Made by a program: the position numbers and the translations under genes. A DNA stretch of 47,554 bases from Betaproteobacteria bacterium (GTDB lineage Bacteria > Pseudomonadota > Gammaproteobacteria > Burkholderiales > Burkholderiaceae): assembly GCA_009921765.1 (NCBI GenBank), contig RFXC01000006.1, positions 1 through 47,554 of the forward strand, read 5' to 3'. Position 1 is the stretch's first letter. Each line of letters begins with the position of its first letter. Under the pieces are notes generated by a model, which was given only the letters and a program-made list of their open reading frames with translations, was not told the DNA's origin and did no database searches. Below, one piece after another: positions 8,454-16,646 of the stretch.

Positions 8454-9500
8454 TTATACGGACACCGGCGGGTTGCCAAGGCGGCGCGTGATCTGTACCC
8501 ACTGGTCAAGCTTTGCGCGCGCGGCGCCACTTGAAATGGCTTCGCGTGCGAGCGCAATACCCTCGCCGATGCTGGCTGCCCGATCGGCCGCATACAGCGC
8601 TGCCCCGGCATTGAGGGTGACGATTTCACGCGGCGTGCCAGGAATGTTGTTCAACGCCTCAAGGACCATTTCGCTTGATTCCGCCGCATCGGACACCTTG
8701 AGGCCGCGATTGCTCACCATCGAGAGCCCGAAGTCTTCGGGGTGAATGTCGTATTCGCGAATTTGTCCGTTGCGCAGTTCGCCCACCATCGTGGCGGCAC
8801 CCAACGAGATCTCGTCCATCCCATCGCGACCGTAGACCACCAGCGCGTGGCGGGCACCCAGCTTTTCCATCACGCGAACCTGTATTCCAACCAGATCGGG
8901 ATGGAACACGCCCATCAGGATGTTGGGCGCCTCGGCCGGATTGGTGAGCGGCCCAAGGATGTTGAAGATGGTTCGAACACCGAGTTCGCGCCGCACCGCG
9001 ACAACATTCTTCATGGCCGGGTGATGATTGGGGGCGAACATGAAGCCCAGACCGGTTTCGCGAATGCACTGTGCAACCTGCTCGGGGCTCAGCATGATGT
9101 TGGCGCCAAGCGCTTCAAGCACATCGGCGCTTCCCGACTTGGAGGACACGCCGCGATTGCCGTGCTTGGCCACCGTGGCGCCGGCCGCTGCTGCAACGAA
9201 TGATGATGCGGTTGAAATGTTGAAGGTGTGCGAGGCATCGCCACCCGTGCCCACGATGTCAATGAAATGCGGGCCGCCATCGACCACCACTTTGTTGGCG
9301 AACTCGCGCATGACCTGTGCGGCAGCCGTGATCTCTCCGATGGTTTCCTTCTTGACGCGCAAGCCCGTGAGCAGCGCAGCCGCGATGACATGAGATAACT
9401 CGCCTCGCATGATCATGCGCATGAGCGAGAGCATTTCATCGTGAAAAATTTCGCGGTGTTCGATGGTGCGCTGAAGCGCTTCCTGTGGGGTGATCGCCAT
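8454..9500 (-). CDS. trpD: anthranilate phosphoribosyltransferase
   Basis: Protein of 348 residues that transfers phosphoribose from PRPP to anthranilate, the second step of tryptophan synthesis. The PRPP-binding motif [16 protein letters not shown], the [22 protein letters not shown] stretch and [12 protein letters not shown] are all present, so the enzyme looks intact. GGAG stands nine bases before the ATG at 9500. It is followed by trpC. In many Burkholderiales trpE and trpG precede trpD; here they do not, and the upstream neighbour is an unrelated nitrile hydratase operon. Confidence 0.97.
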   Translation of the reverse strand: MAITPQEALQRTIEHREIFHDEMLSLMRMIMRGELSHVIAAALLTGLRVKKETIGEITAAAQVMREFANKVVVDGGPHFIDIVGTGGDASHTFNISTASSFVAAAAGATVAKHGNRGVSSKSGSADVLEALGANIMLSPEQVAQCIRETGLGFMFAPNHHPAMKNVVAVRRELGVRTIFNILGPLTNPAEAPNILMGVFHPDLVGIQVRVMEKLGARHALVVYGRDGMDEISLGAATMVGELRNGQIREYDIHPEDFGLSMVSNRGLKVSDAAESSEMVLEALNNIPGTPREIVTLNAGAALYAADRAASIGEGIALAREAISSGAARAKLDQWVQITRRLGNPPVSV

Positions 9501-9798
9501 GGGGGTCGACTCCGAATTCGTGCGGGGACAATGAGGATTTGGTGGCGCCTCGTCGCGGAAGAGGCGCCTTGAACAGCCAGGGGTGCGCCAGGAACGCGGG
9601 CGCGCGCGGGGGGGTCAGGCGGCAGGCTTACGCCAGCGCCAGCAACGGGCCGATGTGAGCAGGACACTCTGGCCGACAAAGGAAGGGCTAACACGCATCA
9701 GGGGATTGTAGCGTGTTCGCGGATCACGCCAAATCGATGCGCCCCCTCGCGCCGGAGCAGGCGGGGCGGGGGGCGTCGGGACAACGCGCGTAAAGGGG
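9501..9798. other. intergenic region upstream of trpD with a strong hairpin
   Basis: About 300 bases without a supported gene. A perfect eight-base inverted repeat, GGCGCCTC at 9544-9551 and GAGGCGCC at 9561-9568 with a nine-base loop, lies 43 bases before the trpD start on the minus strand. A leader peptide rich in tryptophan codons is not visible. The hairpin could be part of the 5' untranslated region of trpDC or a terminator for the operon ending at 9799. Further toward 9799 the sequence is very G-rich with no clear promoter. Confidence 0.45.
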
Positions 9799-10485
9799 TC
9801 AGGCCGCGCCCGAGAGCAGCCCCGTGCCGATCATGGAGTCGCGACTCACGATCGCGGCGAGCGCTTCCTCATCGAGATGCTCGGTATCGGCCGGGCGCTC
9901 GGGGATCACGAGGTAACGCAGATCGGCGGTGCTGTCGACCACCCGGATTTCTGTGCTCTCCGGGAGCGATACGCCAAATTCCTCGAGGACCACCCGCGGC
10001 TCGCGAACCACGCGCGCGCGATATTCGCGGCTCTTGTACCAGGCTGGAGGGATGCCCAGGATCATGCGCGGATAACAGGAGCACAAGGTGCACACCACGA
10101 CATGGTGGACGCCGTCACGGTTTTCAAGCACCTGCAGGGCGGGCGTATTCGCAACGTCGATGCCCAGGGCCGTGATGGCGGGCTTGGGGTTGGCGAGCAG
10201 GTCGGCGCGAAATGCAGGATCGGTCCAGGCCTTGGCAACGATCCGGGCCCCCAGCGCAGGGGTACGCATTTCCTGCCTTTCGATCTGCCGCTGAATATCG
10301 GCGGCACTGAAAACGCCCGCTTCGATCAGGAGCTCGCGCATCGCCTGCTCAAGCAGGTGGAACTCGGTGACCGTGTCGTGATCTTCGATCGCAGCGTGCG
10401 GGTGCGAGTGATCATGGTGATCGTGATCGCCGTGATCATGGTCATGATCGTCGTGGTCGTGGTCGTGATCGTGCGAGATGGTCAT
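9799..10485 (-). CDS. cobalt-type nitrile hydratase alpha / thiocyanate hydrolase gamma subunit
   Basis: Protein of 228 residues carrying the metal-binding claw VCTLCSCY, with cysteines 132, 135 and 137. The threonine in VCTLCSC is typical of cobalt, not iron, enzymes of the nitrile hydratase family. GIPPAWYKSREYRARVVREPR and the C-terminal strands (EIRVVDSTADLRYLVIPERP) match the alpha subunit. The first 36 residues are unusual: 14 histidines alternating with aspartates, a likely metal-holding tail. The ATG at 10485 has GGAG seven bases upstream and overlaps the preceding gene as ATGA. Because the partner beta subunit is split in two, the closest arrangement is thiocyanate hydrolase (ScnC) or the three-subunit toyocamycin nitrile hydratase. 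The substrate cannot be read from sequence. Confidence 0.9.
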   Translation of the reverse strand: MTISHDHDHDHDDHDHDHGDHDHHDHSHPHAAIEDHDTVTEFHLLEQAMRELLIEAGVFSAADIQRQIERQEMRTPALGARIVAKAWTDPAFRADLLANPKPAITALGIDVANTPALQVLENRDGVHHVVVCTLCSCYPRMILGIPPAWYKSREYRARVVREPRVVLEEFGVSLPESTEIRVVDSTADLRYLVIPERPADTEHLDEEALAAIVSRDSMIGTGLLSGAA

Positions 10486-10781
10486 GACGGGTCTCCGGCA
10501 GCCGCGCGCGCAGCGGGCGCAAGCCAGTGTTCGTAGATGTCGGCCTCGAGCGTATCGCCCGCGTTGGGGTAACCGCTCCAGAGGTCTGCCTGCCGAAACC
10601 GCACCCGGTAGAGCCGCTGAAGCGGCAATCCAGGCTTGTGATAGGCAAGCGTTTCGGGGTTTCGCCATGCGCCGGTGTAACTCACCACTTCACCCACTTT
10701 GCCCTTCAGGTAAAGCGGCGTACGGCAATGGCCGAAGATGGTGTGATCAAGCACGCGAACAAGTGAGCCTTCAGCGAACAT
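10482..10781 (-). CDS. nitrile hydratase beta C-terminal part / thiocyanate hydrolase alpha-like subunit
   Basis: Protein of 99 residues equal to the SH3-like C-terminal half of nitrile hydratase beta. It shows FAEGSLVRVLDHTIFGHCRTP with the arginine that contacts the oxidised cysteines, then LYLKGKVGEVVSYTG, LYRVRFRQADLW and a final EADIYEHWLAP. In ordinary nitrile hydratases this domain is fused behind the N-terminal beta domain; here it is its own gene, as in ScnA of thiocyanate hydrolase. The start at 10781 is one base after the previous stop (TGACATG), and its stop overlaps the alpha-subunit start, so all three subunits are translationally coupled. Confidence 0.87.
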   Translation of the reverse strand: MFAEGSLVRVLDHTIFGHCRTPLYLKGKVGEVVSYTGAWRNPETLAYHKPGLPLQRLYRVRFRQADLWSGYPNAGDTLEADIYEHWLAPAARAAAGDPS

Positions 10782-10782
10782 G

Positions 10783-11133
10783 TCACTGGCCTCCGGATTC
10801 CTGGCGGGCGCGAAGGGCCGAAAGACGCGCCTCGATCGCTTCGTCGGTGAGCACTCGTTGCTCGACCAGCAGCTGGCGGATGGCCTTGAGCCAGCGGTGG
10901 TAATACGGGAGCTGCTCATAGTCGAGGCGCGAGTAGTTTTCAACAGCCCGCCGCATGGCGTCGACCTTGAAGGCTCCGCAGCCGGGATGTGTGAGCAGCA
11001 TCAGCATGGCATCGACCCGCATTTCAAACAGCGTTCGCGGATGCTCATGGCGGTCGATGGGGCCGAGCTCGAGCCCGCCCAGATCGTGCTGACGCCGGGT
11101 GGAATCCCCCGCGGCTGGATCGGTGACAGTCAT
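10783..11133 (-). CDS. nitrile hydratase beta N-terminal part / thiocyanate hydrolase beta-like subunit
   Basis: Protein of 116 residues matching the N-terminal helical half of nitrile hydratase beta. The HDLGGLELGPI start is the beta-subunit hallmark. DAMRRAVENYSRLDYEQLPYYHRWLKAIRQLL corresponds to the segment with the second conserved arginine and the YYxxWL motif, and VLTDEAIEARL ends the domain. Its ATG at 11133 overlaps the stop of the ABC ATPase gene as ATGA, which ties the enzyme directly to the transporter. Nitrile hydratase activator proteins share this fold, but the intact HDLGG start and the separate C-terminal gene next door favour a structural subunit. Confidence 0.83.
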   Translation of the reverse strand: MTVTDPAAGDSTRRQHDLGGLELGPIDRHEHPRTLFEMRVDAMLMLLTHPGCGAFKVDAMRRAVENYSRLDYEQLPYYHRWLKAIRQLLVEQRVLTDEAIEARLSALRARQESGGQ

Positions 11134-12224
11134 GCGCCGTTCTCCTCGAAAATCAGACAGTGTTCATCAGGTAACCGGACCGCAACGGTGTCGCCCCGTT
11201 GAATGTTCAGGCCTTCGGCAGGCAGATCGGCGCTGAGCCTGACCGGTCCGCCTGCGGCGGACGCCTGAAGCAATACTTCGGCAAGCGCGCCACGATAAAT
11301 CAGATCGACAACGCTTGCAGAAAATTCGCCGGTCTGCGCGTTGGCACTCGCACGACGCACCTGGACGTGCTCCGGACGAATCGCAAGCCGCGCCTTTGCG
11401 CGCGCAGCGAACACCCGCAGGGGGTCGGCAGGTTGCGCCCGCAAACGTACACCCATGGGCGTCTCCACGCCCGCGCTCACGCCAGTTGGATCGAGCGTGA
11501 CCAGCAGGAAATTGGCACGACCCAAAAAGGCCATGACGTCGGCCCGCGGCGGCCTGCGGTAGAGCGCCGCGGGTGAATCGACCGCCGCGATCCGGCCTGC
11601 GAACATGACTGCCACCCGGTTCGACAGCGACAGCGCCTCTTCCTGATCATGGGTGACGATCAGCGTTGTGATGCCCAATTCGCGCTGCAGGCGCTTCAAT
11701 TCAACCTGCATGCCGTCTCGGAGCTTGCGGTCGAGCGCGCCAAGGGGCTCATCGAGAAGCAGCACGTCGGGCTCGATCACGATCGCCCGCGCAAGCGCCA
11801 CCCGCTGACGCTGACCGCCCGAGAGCTGGGCCGGAAGACGCGCCTCGAACCCCGACAACTCCACGCGCGCAAGCGCCTCGCCCACCGAAGCCCTGATTGC
11901 AGACCGCGCTTGGCCGCGCATCCGCAAGCCATAGCCGACGTTTTCGGCAACCGTCATGTGAGGAAACAGCGCGTAGTCCTGAAACACCAGGCCTACGTTT
12001 CGGCGATGGGCGGGCAACGCATCGACCGAGCGGCCGTTAAACCGCACCTCGCCGCGGTCGCCCCGCACAAACCCCGCGAGCGCGCGCAGGGTGGTGGTCT
12101 TGCCGCAGCCTGACGGCCCGAGGAGCGCCACGCACTCGCCATCGGCCAGCTCCAGCGATACGCCATTCAACACCGGATTGCCGCCCAAGGCGAGGTGAAG
12201 ATCATCGATCTGAACGCTTGCCAC
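11130..12224 (-). CDS. ABC transporter ATP-binding protein (PotA-like)
   Basis: ATPase of 364 residues for the importer encoded just upstream. Walker A is GPSGCGKT at residues 36-43, the Q-loop is in GLVFQDYALFPHM, the ABC signature LSGGQ is at 134-138, followed by Walker B VLLLDEP and the switch histidine in IVTHDQEEAL. A C-terminal TOBE-like domain (about 240-364) is present, as in polyamine, iron and thiosulfate-type importers. The start is GTG at 12224, overlapping the permease gene by 23 bases. Its stop overlaps the nitrile hydratase-like subunit gene by four bases. Confidence 0.93.
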   Translation of the reverse strand: MASVQIDDLHLALGGNPVLNGVSLELADGECVALLGPSGCGKTTTLRALAGFVRGDRGEVRFNGRSVDALPAHRRNVGLVFQDYALFPHMTVAENVGYGLRMRGQARSAIRASVGEALARVELSGFEARLPAQLSGGQRQRVALARAIVIEPDVLLLDEPLGALDRKLRDGMQVELKRLQRELGITTLIVTHDQEEALSLSNRVAVMFAGRIAAVDSPAALYRRPPRADVMAFLGRANFLLVTLDPTGVSAGVETPMGVRLRAQPADPLRVFAARAKARLAIRPEHVQVRRASANAQTGEFSASVVDLIYRGALAEVLLQASAAGGPVRLSADLPAEGLNIQRGDTVAVRLPDEHCLIFEENGA

Positions 12225-13065
12225 CCGGGCCCCCTTCCGATGCCACCGACAACGAGATGATCGACCAGCGACGCTCGGCCCACACGATGATTAACGCGAG
12301 AAGCAGCGTATAGATCGTGGAGAAGGCCGCGGGCGTGGGATCGAAATTCTGGCTGATGTAGTTGAAGACCTCGATCGGCAACACGGTGAGCGCGCCGCGA
12401 ACCAGAAAAATGCTGATCGGGTAGTTGTCGAAACTGATCAGAAAAGCGAACAGGAACCCGCTGATGAGGCCAGGTTTCATCTGGGGAAGCGTGATGGTGA
12501 AGAACGCAGTCAGCGGCCTCGCGCCCAGACTGGCCGCCGCTTCTTCAAGCGCAGGATTGGATAACGAGAGCGAGGCCACCAGCGTGCGAACCGGATAGGC
12601 AATCACCAGCACCAGATGCCCGATGAGGAGGCTATACCAGGTGAACGAGATGCCCAGCCAGATGAAAAACTGGATGAGCGCGATGCCCAGCGCAACGATG
12701 GGAACCGCCACCGGCGAGGTCACGAGCGCGCCGATCACCGCCTTGCCAGGAACCGGCAGGCGCACCAGACAAAGCGCCACCCCGATTGCCAGCAGCGTGG
12801 CCAGGACACCCGCGCAGGTCGCGATCAGGAGACTGTAGAGAACGGCAGCCCCCACGCGATGGATCTCGCCGATGTGCGCATACCAGCGAAGCGACCAGCC
12901 AGCCGGCGGAAATTCGATCAGTTCGCCTGCACCAAAACTCACCACCGTGGTGAACACGACCGGAAACAGGAGAAACAGCATGGCTCCCCAGCCGGCAATC
13001 GCGATCAGGCGCTCGAGCGGATGCGCGATCAGCTCAGACCTGCGCACGGAACACCTTGCGGACAA
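12202..13065 (-). CDS. ABC transporter permease (PotC-like)
   Basis: Integral membrane protein of up to 287 residues with about six hydrophobic segments (for example AIAGWGAMLFLLFPVVFTTVV and VLYSLLIATCAGVLATLLAIG). The cytoplasmic EAA loop is EEAAASLGARPLTAFFTITL, which contacts the ATPase. The frame opens with a TTG at 13065, but GTG at 13047 is an equally reasonable start and would shorten the overlap with the upstream permease gene from 32 to 14 bases. It is the second permease of the operon. Confidence 0.9.
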   Translation of the reverse strand: MSARCSVRRSELIAHPLERLIAIAGWGAMLFLLFPVVFTTVVSFGAGELIEFPPAGWSLRWYAHIGEIHRVGAAVLYSLLIATCAGVLATLLAIGVALCLVRLPVPGKAVIGALVTSPVAVPIVALGIALIQFFIWLGISFTWYSLLIGHLVLVIAYPVRTLVASLSLSNPALEEAAASLGARPLTAFFTITLPQMKPGLISGFLFAFLISFDNYPISIFLVRGALTVLPIEVFNYISQNFDPTPAAFSTIYTLLLALIIVWAERRWSIISLSVASEGGPGGKRSDR

Positions 13066-13915
13066 GCAGCGTGAACACGACCACGATCAGAAAGGTGATG
13101 AGCACCAGTGCCACCACGATCGCGGACCCGAACGGAAAAGCCAGTTGCACCAGAAACTGCTCGGCTGCAACCTGCGAGATCATGGCCGTGGCGGGCGAAC
13201 CCAGCATGAGCGGCGTGACGAAGGCACTCATGCTGAGCGCAAACGTGAGCACGACACCGCCAAAAACACCCGGCATCGCAAGCGGCCAGATCACGTCACG
13301 GATCACCCGCCAGGGCGGAGCGCCCAGGCTGGCAGCGGAATCGGACAGCGACGGCGGAATCCTGAGGAGCGCGGCGAAGATCGGCAGCGTCATGAACGGA
13401 ATCGCGTAGTGAACCAGCGCCACAATCGTGGCGCCTTCGCTGTAGACCATGCGAAGTGGCGCATTGAGAAACCCCAGCGCAATCAGCAGGCGGTTCAGCG
13501 GACCGGCATCCGCAAGCGTCACCAGCCAGCCGTAGTTGCGCACGATGAGACTGGAGGCGAGCGAAACAAACAATGCAATCAGGAATGCGGTACGAACGGT
13601 GCGCCCGGCTCGAACCAGGTAGAGCGCAAGCGGAAACGAGATCACGAGCGTGATCAATGTGACCCAGCCCGAGATTCGAAGCGTGCGGGTGAATGCCCTC
13701 TGCACCCGGCCGCTCGAGGCCAGGCGATCAAAATGCTCCAGACTCATGCCCATCCAGCCGGCGCCCGCATTGGCAGGCGCCAGGCTTTCAGCAATCATGC
13801 GCAGGAACGGGATCGCGTAGAACGCGATCAGCAGCACCGCGGCAGGACCCAGCAGGCAGGCGACCGCGAGCCCTGTACTGGATCGTTGCCGCAGCGGCGC
13901 AACAGCTTCGGTCAT
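13034..13915 (-). CDS. ABC transporter permease (PotB-like)
   Basis: Membrane protein of 293 residues with six predicted transmembrane stretches, beginning LAVACLLGPAAVLLIAFYAIPF. The EAA motif region reads SDSAASLGAPPWRVIRDVIWPLAMPG. Members of this family import polyamines, iron complexes or other small organic solutes. It starts 18 bases after the stop of the binding-protein gene and overlaps the second permease gene, as is normal for a single importer operon. Confidence 0.91.
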   Translation of the reverse strand: MTEAVAPLRQRSSTGLAVACLLGPAAVLLIAFYAIPFLRMIAESLAPANAGAGWMGMSLEHFDRLASSGRVQRAFTRTLRISGWVTLITLVISFPLALYLVRAGRTVRTAFLIALFVSLASSLIVRNYGWLVTLADAGPLNRLLIALGFLNAPLRMVYSEGATIVALVHYAIPFMTLPIFAALLRIPPSLSDSAASLGAPPWRVIRDVIWPLAMPGVFGGVVLTFALSMSAFVTPLMLGSPATAMISQVAAEQFLVQLAFPFGSAIVVALVLITFLIVVVFTLLVRKVFRAQV

Positions 13916-13933
13916 GACGGTCCGATGGACGCG

Positions 13934-15010
13934 TCAGCCGAAGACGTTGTTCCACATGTCGGTGAGCTTCGCGCGGTTCTTGGACAAAAACTTCCAGTCA
14001 GCGTAGAGGATATTGTCGCCAGGCCCCAGGAGCTCGCGGGTGCGCTCGGACGGGTTGACGTCGCGGTGCGCCGAGCGGGCGCGCAGCACGCTGTCGATCT
14101 TCGACTGAAACTCCTGCGACAGGCTCATGTTCACATAGACCTCGGCCAGCTCAAGGTTCTTGGCCTTGGCTGGCATGTTGAGCCCCACCACTTCGCCGTG
14201 CAGCCCCTCGCGCAACGTGGTGGCCGGCGCAATCGGTGCGCCCTTGTCGAGCACCGGATTGATGAAGATGCCGTAGAACGGCACGAGCGGCACTTGCCCA
14301 GACTGCAGCATCTGGATTGCCTGCGGCGCACCGGTGTAGGCCACGGCACCGGCATCCTTCAGTTTGGCCAGATGGCGCATGCCGGCCTCGAGGTCGTATT
14401 GCGCATCCTTCATCGGCTTGCCGGTGGCGATCTGCGCGGCGGTGGTCACCATCCGCACACCGCTGTTCCAGGTGATCGGCGGAATTGCGATCCGGCGAGC
14501 GTTCGCCGAGTCCCACATCTCGGCCCAGGCCGCAGGCCGGGTTTTCTGCGCATTGGTGTTGTAGTAGAGCGTGTGCACGGCATCGATCACGCCCGCGGAA
14601 AAATCTTCGGCCAGACGAAAGGCCGGCCGCAGCATCGCCATGTTGGCGATGTTCTTCGCGTTATGCGGACGGAGAAGCCCCTCTTCGGCGGCAAGGAACA
14701 CGCCCGCTTCGGAGAACTGCATCAGATCGGGCGGGTTGTCGCGCTGGGTCTTCAGCATGGCCAGCATGTTGGCGGTGACCGACTGCTGCACGTTCACCTT
14801 GGCACCGGTCGCCTTCTCGAACGCCGGGTGAAGTTCGTCGATCCAGAGCTTGGCGAGCAAACCCTGATTGAGAACAACGTTGAGCTGACCCGAGGCCTTG
14901 GCGGGGCTTGCCACCCAGGGTGCTGCGAGACCCACCGCACCGGTACGCAACACGCTGCGTCGCGTGACAGAGACTGGGGCCGGGTGGGCTGAAAGGGATT
15001 TCGGGTTCAA
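13934..15010 (-). CDS. ABC transporter substrate-binding protein, Tat-type signal
   Basis: Periplasmic binding protein of 358 residues of the PotD/AfuA-like group, first gene of the operon. It begins with a twin-arginine signal, VTRRSVLRTGAVGLAA, cut near AKA-SGQ. The mature part starts LNVVLNQGLLAKLWIDELHPAFEKATGAKVNV, as in this family. The start codon is TTG at 15010 with GGAG seven bases upstream. Ligand is unknown. Being in one coupled transcript with a three-subunit nitrile hydratase-like enzyme, it may bind that enzyme's substrate, or a related nitrile, amide or amine. Confidence 0.9.
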   Translation of the reverse strand: MNPKSLSAHPAPVSVTRRSVLRTGAVGLAAPWVASPAKASGQLNVVLNQGLLAKLWIDELHPAFEKATGAKVNVQQSVTANMLAMLKTQRDNPPDLMQFSEAGVFLAAEEGLLRPHNAKNIANMAMLRPAFRLAEDFSAGVIDAVHTLYYNTNAQKTRPAAWAEMWDSANARRIAIPPITWNSGVRMVTTAAQIATGKPMKDAQYDLEAGMRHLAKLKDAGAVAYTGAPQAIQMLQSGQVPLVPFYGIFINPVLDKGAPIAPATTLREGLHGEVVGLNMPAKAKNLELAEVYVNMSLSQEFQSKIDSVLRARSAHRDVNPSERTRELLGPGDNILYADWKFLSKNRAKLTDMWNNVFG

Positions 15011-15058
15011 GACGGATCTCCGGTAAGGATTGTGTTTTCAGCTAGGATCAACTTTGGG

Positions 15059-15088
15059 ATTCTTGCTTTGCCTGTCGACCGGAGTCAA
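15059..15088 (-). promoter_or_regulatory. candidate promoter of the importer / nitrile hydratase operon
   Basis: On the minus strand TTGACT (15088-15083, five of six matches to -35) is followed after 18 bases by AAGAAT (15064-15059, four of six). Transcription would begin near 15052 and give a 5' leader of about 40 bases before the TTG start at 15010. The -35 box overlaps the ribosome-binding site of the divergent permease gene at 15091. Confidence 0.42.
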
Positions 15089-15090
15089 CG

Positions 15091-15741
15091 ATGACCGCCA
15101 CCGCACCACGGATGCTCGTTCCGATACACCGCCTGCTCGCAGCGGGTTGGGTCCTTCTCGCACCGGTTGCAGCCGTCGCGCACCACGCCCACGACTACGC
15201 ACCGCCTGCAACCGTCTGGCAGGCGCTTGCCTCGGGGCTCGCGCACCCATTGCTGTCAGGCCCGCATCTGGTCGCGCTGCTTGCACTCGGCATGCTGGCC
15301 GCCGCGCGAAGCCACGGTGGCGCCATGCTTCTCGCGTTTTGTGGCGGCTCGATACTGACCGCGCTGGCGTTTGCTGCGGGGGCCACCGGATGGCCCGCCC
15401 ACGATCTTTGGGTGGCCGCAACCCTGGCGCTGGCCGCCGCGTGGCTCTGTCGCGAGCAGTCGGCCAGCGGATCGAACCGGCTCGCCATGCTGCTGCTGGT
15501 GGGCCTCGCCGGTTCGATTCACGGGCAGATCGCAGCCGAGTCGATCGAAACCAACAGCACGACCATCCTCGCAAGCTATTGGGTGGGGATCGTGATCGCG
15601 CAACTTGCACTGGGCGGTGTGGTGCTGGGCGGCATTCGCCGGGTGCGCGCCACGCGAGAAGCACTGCTCGGCAAACTCCGGCTCACTGCGGCCGCCCTGT
15701 CGGCGGGCGCTGCATGCGGCGTGTTCTTCGCCTTCGCCTGA
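15091..15741 (+). CDS. HupE/UreJ-like metal permease
   Basis: Membrane protein of 216 residues with an N-terminal signal-like helix, a short histidine-rich stretch (AVAHHAHDY) after it, and about six hydrophobic segments. The segment GLAHPLLSGPHLVALLALG corresponds to the HupE/UreJ signature HP-x-x-G-x-DH, members of which are linked to nickel or cobalt uptake; here a proline stands where the aspartate is expected. GGAG lies seven bases before the ATG at 15091. It is divergent from the nitrile hydratase operon with only 80 bases between, so supply of cobalt to that enzyme is a natural inference. The missing aspartate is a caution. Confidence 0.72.
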   Translation: MTATAPRMLVPIHRLLAAGWVLLAPVAAVAHHAHDYAPPATVWQALASGLAHPLLSGPHLVALLALGMLAAARSHGGAMLLAFCGGSILTALAFAAGATGWPAHDLWVAATLALAAAWLCREQSASGSNRLAMLLLVGLAGSIHGQIAAESIETNSTTILASYWVGIVIAQLALGGVVLGGIRRVRATREALLGKLRLTAAALSAGAACGVFFAFA

Positions 15742-15753
15742 CCCAAGCGCAGG

Positions 15754-16638
15754 TCAGCGCTCGACGCGGGCCCGCGCTTCCACCGCCACTTCGCCCACGT
15801 TGTTGGTTGACCAGAGGGCAAAGTCGCCCGCCGCGTCAGGCGCATCGGCATGGAGCGCAAACGGCGTGATGTCGAACGTGGGACGTTTTGCCCGGAAATC
15901 GAAGCGGGTGACACGCGCACCCGGCGCCACCACGGTTTCGGCAAACCCGAGCAGCAGGCTTGCGATCAGCGGCCCATGCACGACCAGGCCCGGATAGCCT
16001 TCCACCGCGCTCGCGTAATCACGGTCGTAGTGAATCCGATGCCCGTTGAACGTGGCGGCGGAGTAACGAAACAGCATGACCGGATCGGGGCTGACCGCCT
16101 GCTGAAACTGCCCGGTTTTCTCGGGTGCGGTGCCGCCGGCCCGCGCCCGCTCGGCCAGGCGCGCGAGCGCTGCGATCTCATCGGGCCCGGCGTCTCCCCG
16201 ATAGACCAGATCCTGCTCCTCTTCGGCGATCAAACGACCACCAACTTCGAGCCGATGAGCCAGCGTGACAAACACCATCGTGCCACTGCGGCCCGATTTC
16301 TCCTCGGCAGAGCCGATGGTTGTGGTTCGCGTGACCTGATCGCCCACCCGGAACCGGTCGTGCCAGACGAGCCGGCTGCCTGCCCACATCCGCCGCGGCT
16401 GTGACGTAGGCGGCAGGAAATCGCCTGTGCGCGAGGGATGACCGTCCCGGCCGAGCAACGACTGCGCGGCCACGGGCGCAAACAATGTCCAGTGCCACCC
16501 CGCGGGCAGCACCTGCCCGGCGCGCGCATCCGACCAGTCGGCACGCTCAAGCGTTGCCGAGAGCCACCGTACCAGCCGCGCATCCAGGGTTTCGGTCTCG
16601 GCGCGCGAACGGCCGATCCATGCGGAAAAATCGGCCAT
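15754..16638 (-). CDS. MaoC-like acyl-CoA hydratase (mesaconyl-C4-CoA / 3-methylfumaryl-CoA hydratase type)
   Basis: Two-hotdog hydratase of 294 residues. The N-terminal part (PAGWHWTLFAPVAAQSLLG, RMWAGSRLVWHDRFRVGDQVTRTTTI) and the C-terminal catalytic hotdog (YSAATFNGHRIHYDRDYA and YPGLVVHGPLIASLLL) fit the FAS1-like/HTD2-like dehydratase group that includes mesaconyl-C4-CoA hydratase. It would hydrate a branched or dicarboxylic enoyl-CoA. It is the last gene of a four-gene operon, eight bases after the acyl-CoA dehydrogenase gene, whose product could supply its enoyl-CoA substrate. Confidence 0.83.
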   Translation of the reverse strand: MADFSAWIGRSRAETETLDARLVRWLSATLERADWSDARAGQVLPAGWHWTLFAPVAAQSLLGRDGHPSRTGDFLPPTSQPRRMWAGSRLVWHDRFRVGDQVTRTTTIGSAEEKSGRSGTMVFVTLAHRLEVGGRLIAEEEQDLVYRGDAGPDEIAALARLAERARAGGTAPEKTGQFQQAVSPDPVMLFRYSAATFNGHRIHYDRDYASAVEGYPGLVVHGPLIASLLLGFAETVVAPGARVTRFDFRAKRPTFDITPFALHADAPDAAGDFALWSTNNVGEVAVEARARVER

Positions 16639-16646
16639 GCGCGGTG

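Noticed and set aside
10378..10485. Alternating CAT/GAT-like repeats as a possible DNA repeat or protein-binding array
   Set aside because: They are fully explained as codons of the His-Asp tail of the nitrile hydratase alpha-like subunit.
12872..14992. Open frame of about 700 codons on the plus strand across the ABC transporter genes
   Set aside because: It is antisense to three well-matched transporter genes, is very rich in Arg, His and Gln, and shows no family motif; it is a by-product of high GC.
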